Assembly: GCA_023427925.1 (NCBI GenBank)
Contig: JAEYZS010000282.1
Coordinates: forward strand, 1 to 23,124
Length of the DNA stretch: 23,124 bases
Direction of reading: 5' to 3'
From: Pseudomonadota bacterium
GTDB taxonomy: Bacteria; Bdellovibrionota; Bdellovibrionia; Bdellovibrionales; JAEYZS01
The position numbers and the translations under genes are program-made. Within the stretch, counting starts at the first letter, position 1; the number at the start of each line of letters is the position of its first letter. Under the pieces are notes generated by a model that made no database searches, was not told where the DNA came from, and saw nothing but the letters and a program-made list of their open reading frames with translations. This document shows positions 1 through 8,298 of the stretch, piece by piece.

Positions 1-1047
1 ACCGATAATGGCCTTGGCCTCGTCAAGAGGGAGGGTCGTAAATGAGCTTAAATCTTTCTTTTTTACATTTAAAACCTTCTGATAGGACTCTTCAATGCGG
101 CTTTGAGGAATTTTATTGTCGGCAATGGCCTTATTGATCGCTTCTAAACCAGCCACATGACTTTCAGGCTCATTGCAATAAAGGAGCATATCGTTTCCAG
201 CTTGAAGTGCTCTTATCGCAATCGTGTCGACAGAATACTTATTTCTTAGAGCCTTCATGTCTAAATCATCTGTAATGATGAGGTCTTTAAATCTGAAATC
301 GTTCCTCAGAAGATCCGTCACGAAAATTTTTGAAAGTGTTGCGGGCCATTCAGCATCTATTTTTGGAAATAAAATATGCGCAGTCATCACCATCTCGGCT
401 CGAGCTCTGAGAGCTCTTCTAAATGGAATAAGTTCGCGACTTTTCAAAGTTTCAAGATCAGTTTCATTTTGAATTGGGAGATCGTGGTGGCTATCAAGCA
501 AAGTATCGCCGTGACCAGGAAAATGTTTTGGGCACGGAATAATTCCTGACTTGATGTAGCCTCGAACAAGTGCCGAAGAAAGCTTTGCAACAAGCTCCGG
601 ATCTGAGCCGATTGAGCGATCACCGATTACTTCGTTTTTTGGATTTGTGAGAACATCGACAGAAGGAGCAAAATTTACGTTAATGCCTGCGGCTTTTAAT
701 TCTTGTCCCATGTTTTCAGCCATCTCAAAGGCCGTTGATGCCGAATCAAGATTGCCAACCTTCTTAAGAGGCGGCCAAATCGTAAAAGGGTCTTTAAGTC
801 GTGCAACTCGCCCGCCTTCCATATCGATACCGACAAATAATGGAGATTTGTCGGCACGTTGCGCTTTTAGGGAATGAAGTTCAGAAGTTAAATTTAAAAG
901 TTCTTCAAGTGTATTGATATTGCGGCCAAAGAGAACAACGCCGCCAATATTGTTTTGAGTAATAAACTTTTTTTCTTCAGGAGTTAATGACGTGTCTTTA
1001 AGACCGATAAAAAGAAGCTGTCCTGCTTTTTGAGAAATATTCACCAT
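1..1047 (-). CDS. nagZ: Beta-N-acetylhexosaminidase NagZ (GH3), C-terminus outside window
   Basis: This is a family 3 glycoside hydrolase that removes GlcNAc from GlcNAc-anhydroMurNAc (muro)peptides in peptidoglycan recycling. The visible 349 codons have no stop, so the 3' end lies left of the window. The NagZ signature KHFPGHGDTLLDSH, which carries the His/Asp acid-base pair, lies around residues 173-186. IITDDLDM, which carries the nucleophile Asp, lies near 258-265. The N-terminus (QLLFIGL, then GGVVLFGRN) is the usual start of the TIM barrel. There is no signal peptide, so the enzyme should be cytoplasmic, as NagZ normally is. ATG at 1047 is preceded by AGAGGTG. The gene lies 42 bp downstream of two peptide-type ABC permease genes with no clear terminator between, so it is probably the last known member of that operon. 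Family assignment is secure; the operon link is inferred. Confidence 0.93.
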   Translation of the reverse strand, partial: MVNISQKAGQLLFIGLKDTSLTPEEKKFITQNNIGGVVLFGRNINTLEELLNLTSELHSLKAQRADKSPLFVGIDMEGGRVARLKDPFTIWPPLKKVGNLDSASTAFEMAENMGQELKAAGINVNFAPSVDVLTNPKNEVIGDRSIGSDPELVAKLSSALVRGYIKSGIIPCPKHFPGHGDTLLDSHHDLPIQNETDLETLKSRELIPFRRALRARAEMVMTAHILFPKIDAEWPATLSKIFVTDLLRNDFRFKDLIITDDLDMKALRNKYSVDTIAIRALQAGNDMLLYCNEPESHVAGLEAINKAIADNKIPQSRIEESYQKVLNVKKKDLSSFTTLPLDEAKAIIG

Positions 1048-1089
1048 CTTACACCTCTACTTACGTTCCGCTGGTACCTTATTTAAACA

Positions 1090-1929
1090 CTAGTTCTTCT
1101 TTGGATCAAGGTAGTCTCGTAAGCCATCACCAAAGAGATTGAAACCTAGGACTAAAAGCACGATGGCAAGCCCAGGAAAGACGCTCACATGAGGAGCTTC
1201 AATTAGAATTTTTCTACCGGCGTTCAATAATGCCCCCCAAGTTGGAGTGGTCGGTGGCGCGCCTAGACCTAAAAAGCTTAAAGAAGATTCGGAAATAATC
1301 GTTCCTGCCATTGCAAAGGAAGATTGCACAACAATAGGGCCAACAAGGTTTGGCCAAATATGAAGTATAACAACACGGATTGGATTTGCGCCTAAAGCTT
1401 TGGCTGACTGCACATACTCCTTGGACTTGAGATGCAAAACTTCTGCTCGGACTAGTCGAGCATAAGTTGCCCAACCCGTTGCGCACATTGCGAGGATCAA
1501 GTTATGAACGGATGGACCTAAAACAGCAACAAGTGAAATCGCAAGCAAAAATCCTGGAAACGCATAAAGCATATCTACAAATCTCATAAAATATTGATCC
1601 ACTCTCCCGCCGATGTAACCGGCAAGAGATCCAATGATAAGACCAATGATAAGGCAAATTGAGACAACACTTATTGCAACATAGAAGCTAATTCTAGAAC
1701 CATAAACAACTTTTGAAAATACGTCGCTACCGTCTTGATCAAGTCCAAAAATATGTTCAGCAGATGGCGGCTGATATCGATTTTCAAGAGACATTATATT
1801 CGGATCGTGCGTTGCAATCCATGGCGCAAAAATTGCGACCAATAGAATAAAGAACACGATAAAGCCGCCAACAAAAATCAAAGTGTTTCGCTTATTGAAA
1901 ACTTTTTTTGAAAGCTGTTTGGTCGTCAT
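1090..1929 (-). CDS. Peptide/nickel-type ABC transporter permease (DppC/OppC family)
   Basis: This is the second inner-membrane permease of a peptide ABC importer, 279 residues, a usual length for DppC/OppC. It has an N-terminal membrane segment (about residues 17-36), the OppC N-terminal region leading to HIFGLDQDGSDVFS, and several further membrane spans. The cytoplasmic EAA loop, which contacts the ATPase, is seen as SAKALGANPIRVVILHIWPN (about residues 175-194). SSLSFLGLGAPPTTPTWG near 235-252 is also typical. Its ATG overlaps the stop of the upstream permease gene as ATGA (1926-1929), implying translational coupling. No ATP-binding subunit or solute-binding protein is adjacent on this strand, so the complex must use subunits encoded elsewhere. 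Substrate is not readable. Being next to nagZ, uptake of cell-wall peptides is a reasonable guess only. Confidence 0.93.
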   Translation of the reverse strand: MTTKQLSKKVFNKRNTLIFVGGFIVFFILLVAIFAPWIATHDPNIMSLENRYQPPSAEHIFGLDQDGSDVFSKVVYGSRISFYVAISVVSICLIIGLIIGSLAGYIGGRVDQYFMRFVDMLYAFPGFLLAISLVAVLGPSVHNLILAMCATGWATYARLVRAEVLHLKSKEYVQSAKALGANPIRVVILHIWPNLVGPIVVQSSFAMAGTIISESSLSFLGLGAPPTTPTWGALLNAGRKILIEAPHVSVFPGLAIVLLVLGFNLFGDGLRDYLDPKKN

Positions 1930-2846
1930 GAGAGCCTCACTTTTGGATTAACGGCAGCATAGGCCAAATCCGTCAAGAGGTTCACGGCGACATAGATAAA
2001 CGAAATAAATAAAACAGTACCTTGAACAACTGGATAATTTCTCTGTTGAATTGCTTCGTAAAAAAGAGAGCCGATTCCGGGCCAGTCAAAAATTGTCTCT
2101 GTAATTACAGTGCCTGTTAATAGAGCCCCGAATTGAAGACCTACAATAGTGATAATAGGAATAAGAGCATTTCTGAGAGCATGCTTAAAAAGAACTCTGT
2201 GCTTTGGAAGTCCCTTTGAAATTGCTGTTCGGATATAGTCTTCTTTATTCACTTCAAGCATCGAGGCGCGAGTCATCCTCATTAAGATCGCACTTAGCGA
2301 TAGCCCTAAACAAACCGCTGGCAAGATCACATGAGTAATATTACCTCTTCCGCTCACAGGAAAAATATCAAGATAAATCGAGAAAATCAAAATCATCATC
2401 GGACCTGTCCAAAACGAGGGGAGCGACATTCCCAATAAACCCCCAACAAGCACAGAGTTATCCACAGGACCATACTGCTTGATGGAGGCTAAAACACCGA
2501 GAGGAATTCCAATAAGCATTGAGATGAAGACGGCGACTATTGCAAGCTCCATAGTTGCAGGAAGTCTCTCTCCAATTTCTTTTGCGACCGGCTGTCGACT
2601 ATAGAGTGATTTTCCTAAATCGGCTCGAGTGAGGCCGAGCAAGAAGTTTTTGTATTGAGTGCCGAGGGGTTGATCAAGACCAAGTTCAGCTCTAAGCGCA
2701 GTCTTATCTACATTCGATGCTTGGTCACCCAACATAATATCAATAGGATCGCCGGGCACCATATGAATCAGAAAAAATGTTAACGTCGCCACTCCAAGGA
2801 GTACCGGAATTGTTAACAAAATTCTTCTGACAATATAATCAAACAT
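1926..2846 (-). CDS. Peptide/nickel-type ABC transporter permease (DppB/OppB family)
   Basis: This is the first permease subunit, 306 residues, the usual OppB length. The N-terminus has the family hallmark RRILLTIPVLLGVATLTFFL followed by HMVPGDP. LGLDQPLGTQYKNFL and the phrase ADLGKSLYSRQPV are typical of the periplasmic segment. The EAA loop is RTAISKGLPKHRVLFKHALR (about residues 217-236). The end GTVITETIFDWPGIGSLFYEAI is also classic. The gene starts 2 bp after the stop of the secreted protein upstream and has no obvious ribosome binding site of its own. It then overlaps the next permease by 4 bp. All of this fits one coupled operon from the promoter at 3752-3780. It forms a heterodimer with the product of 1090-1929. 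Confidence 0.93.
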   Translation of the reverse strand: MFDYIVRRILLTIPVLLGVATLTFFLIHMVPGDPIDIMLGDQASNVDKTALRAELGLDQPLGTQYKNFLLGLTRADLGKSLYSRQPVAKEIGERLPATMELAIVAVFISMLIGIPLGVLASIKQYGPVDNSVLVGGLLGMSLPSFWTGPMMILIFSIYLDIFPVSGRGNITHVILPAVCLGLSLSAILMRMTRASMLEVNKEDYIRTAISKGLPKHRVLFKHALRNALIPIITIVGLQFGALLTGTVITETIFDWPGIGSLFYEAIQQRNYPVVQGTVLFISFIYVAVNLLTDLAYAAVNPKVRLS

Positions 2847-2848
2847 TA

Positions 2849-3721
2849 TTATTCAGCTTTCTTTGGCAGTGATTTCCCTGGCGGCACCGTCGTTCCTTTT
2901 GGAAGAGGAGAAGAGGAAGAATCTAATTGGTCAACCTTTGCCGGGGCAACTTGTGGAATTGCTGGAGACTTTGGCTTAGAAAAATGACTGTCTTTTGGAA
3001 TGGTCGTAAATAAAGATTTTAAACTCTTATCTGAAGAAGGGAAGCCTTTCGTTGCCATAGCTTGAGGGGCAGCAATGAGTTGCAGACCTGAAACAGGTTG
3101 GCGCACTCTTACAACTTCTCCGATAGGAGAGATATTGCTAATTGATTTTATGTCTTTGAATCTGTTAAAGACTTTAAAAGTTTCATGGCCGTCGACAGTT
3201 TCCATTTCTTTAATATCAACGAAACCTTTCGAGGATTTTGCATCTTCTTCGGCGATCGCATTGTACTCAAAAGACACATTGCTCTTTAGGCCCGACTTGT
3301 TTTGTAGAATCATGTACACCAAAAAATAAGAGAGAAATGTGCCTTTCTTTAACTTTTCTTGAATGGTTTTTGTTTCTCCACTTTCGGTAATCTTCGCAGT
3401 CATTGATCCGCTTTTAAAGCTGGCATCAATAAATTTATTACTTTTTCCAACAAGCGTAGTGTATTGGTAAGAAATCGGTTCAAATCCATCAGAGGCAGTT
3501 GCAGTCACACTTTCGGTGACGTCGCCCCCAAGCGCATTTGTTTTCATAAATGAAGTGAACTTGAAGTTCTTCTTCTTTTCATCAAATTCATATCGCTGAA
3601 CGAGATAACCCACATGTTGTTGGCCAGATAAAATCTGATACCAACCTTCTTGAAGAGTTTTAGCGTGTAAGAGATTGCAATTGATAAAGGAAGTAAGAAC
3701 AAGTGCTGCGATAAATTTCAT
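2849..3721 (-). CDS. Secreted protein of unknown function, possibly DUF3108-like
   Basis: This 290-residue protein has an N-terminal signal peptide (MKFIAALVLTSFINCNLLHA, cleavage likely after HA, residue 20). The mature part, about 200 residues, looks beta-rich (QHVGYLVQRYEFDEK, FTSFMKTNALGG, YQYTTLVGKSNKFIDASF), in the style of DUF3108-type periplasmic proteins. I am not certain of that family. The last 60 residues are a Pro/Ser/Lys-rich, probably disordered tail. ATG at 3721 has GGAG nine bases upstream and follows a strong sigma-70 promoter. It is the first gene of the unit that continues into two peptide-type permeases and nagZ. A helper role in envelope peptide handling is possible but unproven. 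It does not resemble a solute-binding protein. Confidence 0.8.
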   Translation of the reverse strand: MKFIAALVLTSFINCNLLHAKTLQEGWYQILSGQQHVGYLVQRYEFDEKKKNFKFTSFMKTNALGGDVTESVTATASDGFEPISYQYTTLVGKSNKFIDASFKSGSMTAKITESGETKTIQEKLKKGTFLSYFLVYMILQNKSGLKSNVSFEYNAIAEEDAKSSKGFVDIKEMETVDGHETFKVFNRFKDIKSISNISPIGEVVRVRQPVSGLQLIAAPQAMATKGFPSSDKSLKSLFTTIPKDSHFSKPKSPAIPQVAPAKVDQLDSSSSPLPKGTTVPPGKSLPKKAE

Positions 3722-3751
3722 GATGAATACTCCGTTGATTGTGCTCTCATG

Positions 3752-3780
3752 ATTTTAGGTGTCCTTAAGTCTATTGTCAA
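3752..3780 (-). promoter_or_regulatory. Sigma-70-type promoter of the permease/nagZ operon
   Basis: Read on the minus strand, TTGACA (3780-3775) is followed by a 17-bp spacer and TAAAAT (3757-3752). This is a perfect -35 and a one-mismatch -10 at ideal spacing. The expected transcript start, near 3745, gives a leader of about 24 bases that includes the GGAG before ATG 3721. Confidence 0.75.
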
Positions 3781-3864
3781 AGAAAGTAGACCAGTCTAAG
3801 GTCGAGGCTATTATTGGTCCAGAGAGTATCGATTTAATTGGGCAAATAAGTCATAATTTTAGGG

Positions 3865-5856
3865 ATGGATTCTAGTCAACGTAGGTCAACAACAGGACTG
3901 CGATCAGAGCGTGGTCAAATCGCAATTTTTATTGCATTGATATTTCAAGTTCTGTTCGTTTTTTTTGCGATGATTGTAAACATCGGCCTAATTGTGCACG
4001 ACAAAATTAATCTGCAAAACTCGGTTGATCTTGCGGCCTATTATGCAGCACAGAGACAAGCTGAAGTTCTAAACGCCATCGCACACCAAAATTATCAAAT
4101 TAGACAAGCCTGGAAATTATTGGCATTTAGAATTCGAGTCCTAGGAGATCTAGGATATCGAAATCACCCGATGCAAGATCAGTTTCAAGGCGCCAATGCA
4201 GAAGTGAGAGCTTTTGGGGCTGAGCGGGTGCCGGTAATTTGTCTTAATCACGGCATGTGGGGAAGTAATCAGAACTTGTGTTATCGAGAGAGTACCAACA
4301 TTCCTGATTTACCTGCGTATAACATCATCAACGTATTTAGCCCTTTTAATTATATTTTTCGTGCAGTAAACAATTCACTTAGATCGGCTGCGGATAATGA
4401 TGGTCGACATACGGGACCTTTAAATTTTGGAATAGCAATTAGATGGGCAGCTGCGTACCGAGTGCAAGTCGCTGCGTCCAAAGGTGCGATTCGTGAGTAT
4501 GCCAATCTCCTCTCGGTAAGTACAAATGACTTTATGGATCTCACGAATGTTTCCGTCAAAGAAGGTGCGCGAAAAACTTTAGAGAATAATCTGACTCGAT
4601 CAAATTTAAAATCGATTCGTGAAAGTAGTAACTCCTTTAGAATTTTCAACTCCTTGGGATCTACGGGTTCTTATAAAGGATGGCTGAATGAAGTTCCCAT
4701 TTATCCTCTGATTTTTTACGTCGATCTAATAAAAAACGCTGGCGGGTGGAGCGGCCAAAGTAAAATTATAAATGGAATTGGTGGAGTGAATCGTCCCCAC
4801 TATGATGACACGCCAAAGCCTGACGAAGATGTTTATAGAAATGAACCTATGAATACTGATGATCTTTATCATTCAGTGTTTGGAGTCGAAAAAAATCCTT
4901 GGCAAATGGCTTCCGTGGGAGTCTATGCAGAGACAAGTCCTCGAAAGCCGTACTTACCATTTGGAAAACCCATCAAGCTTAAGGCTAAAGCTTTTGCAAA
5001 GCCCTTTGGCGGAAAGATCGGTCCGTGGTATTATCGCGCATGGCCTCGGCATTCTTCACAATCAATGGGAGCTGGCTTGGAAGATCGAGTTGATAGCTTG
5101 GCGCCAATTCCGATTCCACCAGAAGGCAAACTAGAACAAGTCCCTCCGAATTTTCAGCAGTTTGCCGTTCCCAATTATTCTCGCTTTCCTGGTGACAAGT
5201 TAGGCCTTCAATCGTTGGCGGCACTTTCGAGATTTAAATCTGCCCTTATAGCCGCGTACAAAAGCCGTAGTGGAATATCACCGATGGCGTATGGAGCAGT
5301 CCCGGCAGGGATTGATGGTTTAGCGATGGCACCACAAGATCAGACCTCGATAAACGATTCAAGCGTATTAGGATTTAGAGCGCCATGGATCAGAGAATTT
5401 GAAACTGCTGCTATCGCCCCAGATCTTTTCGATACGACTTATTATTCAATCGATATCAATTCCCATAAAAATCATATTGAACCTGCATTCAATTCGAAAG
5501 TGCTAAGCCAGCAAGTCACCGACATTGGAAGTTTCGGAACAATATTAAAAAATCCTGCTGACTTGATTTTAGTTTCACAAAAATTTGCACCTCAAGGAAC
5601 ATGGGAAATAAAAGACAAGAATCATCTCTTAACAGGCTGGGCACCCTCGGGACCATTTGAATACACCTTTCCATCGGTATTTGGAAAATGTTATATTGAG
5701 GGGAAAGAAAATGTACCCGGAAAATGCGCGTCCGGCGGAAGAACGGGCTACTCTGTGAAAATTGTTTCAGAAGATTATTTAAGATCTACGAATTTACCTC
5801 TGGGAGGACAGGGGAACGTAGGCCCCATCCGGAATCCTCCTCCAAACGGTTTTTAG
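3865..5856 (+). CDS. Tad/TadG-like Flp-pilus-assembly-type membrane protein
   Basis: This 663-residue protein has a short cytoplasmic N-terminus, the motif RGQIAIF at about residues 17-23, and one membrane segment (about 20-45). KINLQNSVDLAAYYAAQRQA follows directly. This is the pattern of the Tad/TadE-TadG pseudopilin-like N-terminal domain: GQ, hydrophobic helix, LQN-x-xD-xAA. The long remainder should be periplasmic. I recognise no domain in it. It is rich in Pro, Gly, Tyr and Trp, and its four clustered Cys positions could form disulfides (CLNHGMWGSNQNLC and CYIEGKENVPGKC). TadG-type proteins act in assembly or envelope anchoring of Flp pili. No other tad gene is in the window. AGGG is directly next to the ATG, poorly spaced for a ribosome site. 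The stop overlaps the convergent gene by 4 bp. Confidence 0.75.
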   Translation: MDSSQRRSTTGLRSERGQIAIFIALIFQVLFVFFAMIVNIGLIVHDKINLQNSVDLAAYYAAQRQAEVLNAIAHQNYQIRQAWKLLAFRIRVLGDLGYRNHPMQDQFQGANAEVRAFGAERVPVICLNHGMWGSNQNLCYRESTNIPDLPAYNIINVFSPFNYIFRAVNNSLRSAADNDGRHTGPLNFGIAIRWAAAYRVQVAASKGAIREYANLLSVSTNDFMDLTNVSVKEGARKTLENNLTRSNLKSIRESSNSFRIFNSLGSTGSYKGWLNEVPIYPLIFYVDLIKNAGGWSGQSKIINGIGGVNRPHYDDTPKPDEDVYRNEPMNTDDLYHSVFGVEKNPWQMASVGVYAETSPRKPYLPFGKPIKLKAKAFAKPFGGKIGPWYYRAWPRHSSQSMGAGLEDRVDSLAPIPIPPEGKLEQVPPNFQQFAVPNYSRFPGDKLGLQSLAALSRFKSALIAAYKSRSGISPMAYGAVPAGIDGLAMAPQDQTSINDSSVLGFRAPWIREFETAAIAPDLFDTTYYSIDINSHKNHIEPAFNSKVLSQQVTDIGSFGTILKNPADLILVSQKFAPQGTWEIKDKNHLLTGWAPSGPFEYTFPSVFGKCYIEGKENVPGKCASGGRTGYSVKIVSEDYLRSTNLPLGGQGNVGPIRNPPPNGF

Positions 5857-6725
5857 TGAGTGAGCGAAGGTTTAGTTGCTTCGTATCTTCTATGAATCAT
5901 TTGAAAGATATTATCTTGAGCAACACCAATTGAATCACTGCCGTGCTTTTTTGTTAATCCAGCAACGCCACGAGATTCTTTCTTCATTAGGCTTGCAAGA
6001 TATTTATTCATATCAAAAGCTTTCGCATCATTATCATAACCAGGGCCCGGTTTAATTTTTGATCCGCCACCTGCAGTGCTATAGTCCGCATCTCCTGCAA
6101 ATTTAGAAGCTGTCTTTTTTGCTTCTTCGAGAGCCTTCTTTGCAACGTTTTGGATGTTGGCAATTTCAGGATCAGATAATCCTAAACTACTTAGTCCCGA
6201 AGGCGAGCTCAGAGTTGCAGCCGGGATACTTCCATTATCTGGAGTCGTTACAGAGTTTGTATTTGGATTATAAGAATAACCTCTGTTTCCTAAGTTATTT
6301 AAGTTGTCATTTACGTCTCTTTGTATCTCGCCCAAAATATCGTCGGGAAGATTTGCTGCTCCAATAATTGCTGAATCTAAATTTCCCCCTGTTGGAACAC
6401 CGGCTGCGCCGTTGCCGTTACCGTCACAGAATGCTCCGTAACACTGAGATGCATCGACTGTTTTCTTCGCGTCTTTTGATCCTTTAAGTGCCATGGCAGC
6501 TTGTGCAAATGCTAGAGCAGCCATTGCGCAATAAACCCATTGTTGACCGGCACAGTTTTTTAACCAATTTTTGCCGGTGTGAGTATTTTCCATTGTACTT
6601 AAAATCATGACACCCACAGCTGCTGAGCCTGCTGCGTTTAAGATCTTACCACTGTCTGCAAATGTTGCTGAGCTAGAAAAGATAACTATCGTTACTACTG
6701 AAATAAATTTTTTTAATTTACTCAT
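5853..6725 (-). CDS. Secreted protein of unknown function, second gene of Cys/Gly-rich pair
   Basis: I chose ATG 6725 over the in-frame ATG at 6734. GAGG lies nine bases before 6725 but touches the 6734 codon directly. The product is then 290 residues. The signal peptide is MSKLKKFISVVTIVIFSSSA..FADS. A hydrophobic stretch with Cys residues follows (CAGQQWVYCAMAALAFAQAA), then CYGAFCDGNGNGAAG. The remainder is low-complexity and rich in Asn, Ser, Gly and Ala, with a helical stretch around EIANIQNVAKKALEEAKKTA. No known domain is recognised. It starts about 14 bp after the stop of 6740-8140, so the two are co-transcribed and their products probably act together outside the inner membrane. Its stop overlaps that of the convergent Tad-like gene. 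Confidence 0.8.
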   Translation of the reverse strand: MSKLKKFISVVTIVIFSSSATFADSGKILNAAGSAAVGVMILSTMENTHTGKNWLKNCAGQQWVYCAMAALAFAQAAMALKGSKDAKKTVDASQCYGAFCDGNGNGAAGVPTGGNLDSAIIGAANLPDDILGEIQRDVNDNLNNLGNRGYSYNPNTNSVTTPDNGSIPAATLSSPSGLSSLGLSDPEIANIQNVAKKALEEAKKTASKFAGDADYSTAGGGSKIKPGPGYDNDAKAFDMNKYLASLMKKESRGVAGLTKKHGSDSIGVAQDNIFQMIHRRYEATKPSLTH

Positions 6726-6739
6726 TCCCCACATCCTCG

Positions 6740-8140
6740 TTAAGGCATTAATTCAGGTCGTTTTTCATTCATCTTGCGAGTAACTTTCTGCCAGTTTGAT
6801 AAACCATTTGCTTTTGTAATGGTAGGATCAGCATAACCTGCACTTGCTGGATTTCTTTTTGGATCTTTTTTACCACCTGGCAAGAAGGCTCTTAAGTCAA
6901 AACCACCATCGCCACTTCCTGAAGAACCTGATTTTTGTTGAGCGCCGCCGCTACCTTCGTTGTAGCCGCCACCACCAAAGATCGCGCCAACACCGCCGGA
7001 GCCCCCACTCACGCCTTGTAAGATATCTTTATTGATTGATTCATTGCCATCGCCCCCGCTACCATCACCTGGCATTGCGAAACTTCCGCCACCGCCAAGA
7101 CCCGCGCCGCCACCAGAACCATATCCTCCACCGCCTCCGGCACCCACTCTTGCTGGATTCAGAGGATTATTTAATGGATCCATGTCGCTATCGAGTGAAT
7201 TGAGTGGATCATTGAAGTTCGGCGTTGCAGTTGGATTATTTGGAGTGTTCACTGCAATGTTCGAGCAATTCGGAGCATAAGGATTATTAACACAAGTACA
7301 ATATTGAACGTTTTGTGCAGCATAGTTTGCATTAGAGCAGTTATTCATAGCAATTTGACACTTAGGATGATCTTGTCTACCAGGCTTCAAACAAAACTGC
7401 TGACAGTCTTCATCGTTAAATGCTGTATCTCCGGTACATTTTCCGGCCGTTGCGTTCGCACATGCACTCGATGCTGCAAAAGCAGTTGCATCAGAGCCGG
7501 CCTGTACACCAGCTGCTACGACGAGCCCTTGGAAGGATTCGCATTTTTTAACTCCTTCTACATCTTCCTGTGCTTTACATGTGCTTTTACAAGTTCTAAT
7601 AGAAGTTCCACAAAGAGTAGCAACCGAAGTATTTGCCGTTAAGCTCATCGCTTGAATTTTCTTAGCCGCCTGACAAGCTCCGTGAATATCACCAGAACTT
7701 TTCATAGCAGTAAACGAATTTAAAACCCCAGCCGCAATCGGTCCAAATTGCTGAGACAACTCAGCACCTTTACATCTCTTCTCAGTGGTATCGATAGCAG
7801 CTTGACAAGATCCTGCCGGGGTTTTGTCTTCTTTATTACTTAGACTACCTTCCTGATTATCTTCTCCTCTACTAGTATCCCAGACAGGGCAGCTTGGTTT
7901 CCCATACAAAGTATTCGGCTTAATGCCGCTCGGACATGTCATCACATTAAAATCCTGCTGAACTCCGTCACCGACGCAAACTGAATTCATCCACATAAAT
8001 CCGGGAGGACAAACAGATGTTGCAGAATTCGAGGGCTGACTTTGCGTAGGTAATTGTGGTTCAAAGAGTGCATCTACATTATCGGAGGCCCATGATTGAG
8101 ACGAGCTAAATATTAAGAATATAAGTAATAAATATTTCAT
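6740..8140 (-). CDS. Secreted Cys-rich protein with Gly-rich repeat region
   Basis: This 466-residue protein has signal peptide MKYLLLIFLIFSSSQSWA. The mature part has two halves. The N-terminal half holds about 20 Cys, including CPPGFMWMNSVC, TCPSG/SCPVW, CGTSIRTCKSTC and YCTCVNNPYAPNC. An even number of this kind suggests disulfide-bonded small modules folded in the periplasm or outside. From about residue 335 to 415 it is Gly/Ser-rich (GGGGGYGSGGGAGLGGGGSF and similar runs), a flexible or surface-type segment. A polar C-terminus follows. No catalytic motif is seen. GGGGGA lies about ten bases before ATG 8140, and a sigma-28-like promoter sits upstream. Position next to a Tad-like gene suggests a surface or pilus-related role (inference). 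It recalls the Bdellovibrio host-interaction region, which I remember as lying beside a tad cluster, but homology cannot be tested here. Confidence 0.82.
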   Translation of the reverse strand: MKYLLLIFLIFSSSQSWASDNVDALFEPQLPTQSQPSNSATSVCPPGFMWMNSVCVGDGVQQDFNVMTCPSGIKPNTLYGKPSCPVWDTSRGEDNQEGSLSNKEDKTPAGSCQAAIDTTEKRCKGAELSQQFGPIAAGVLNSFTAMKSSGDIHGACQAAKKIQAMSLTANTSVATLCGTSIRTCKSTCKAQEDVEGVKKCESFQGLVVAAGVQAGSDATAFAASSACANATAGKCTGDTAFNDEDCQQFCLKPGRQDHPKCQIAMNNCSNANYAAQNVQYCTCVNNPYAPNCSNIAVNTPNNPTATPNFNDPLNSLDSDMDPLNNPLNPARVGAGGGGGYGSGGGAGLGGGGSFAMPGDGSGGDGNESINKDILQGVSGGSGGVGAIFGGGGYNEGSGGAQQKSGSSGSGDGGFDLRAFLPGGKKDPKRNPASAGYADPTITKANGLSNWQKVTRKMNEKRPELMP

Positions 8141-8178
8141 GTAATATATCCCCCAAATCCGTAAGTATCTATATAGAC

Positions 8179-8205
8179 ATATCGGCTTTTGGCGGGGAAA
8201 GTTTA
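8179..8205 (-). promoter_or_regulatory. Sigma-28 (FliA)-type promoter of the secreted pair
   Basis: On the minus strand TAAACTTT (8205-8198), an 11-bp spacer and GCCGATAT (8186-8179) match the FliA consensus TAAAGTTT-N11-GCCGATAA in 14 of 16 positions with exact spacing. The expected start near 8171 gives a leader of about 31 bases to ATG 8140. The palindrome TCTATATAGA at 8168-8177 lies around that start. Confidence 0.65.
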
Positions 8206-8298
8206 AAAAAATGTATCAATTTACGGCATTAATTGCTTCTCAATAGAGGAACTGTAGTAATACTGTTGCCTTAAAAACGAATAGGTAAAGGGGCTATT

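Noticed and set aside
3829..3857. TCGATT-N17-CATAAT as a promoter for the Tad-like gene, implying a leaderless mRNA
   Set aside because: The -35 is poor, and a start directly at the ATG would be exceptional. It is not strong enough to list.
7032..7642. Long open frames on the plus strand (Pro-rich, then Cys-rich)
   Set aside because: They are antisense to the Gly-rich and Cys-rich parts of the gene at 6740-8140. Gly codons read backward give Pro. No ribosome site or family supports them.
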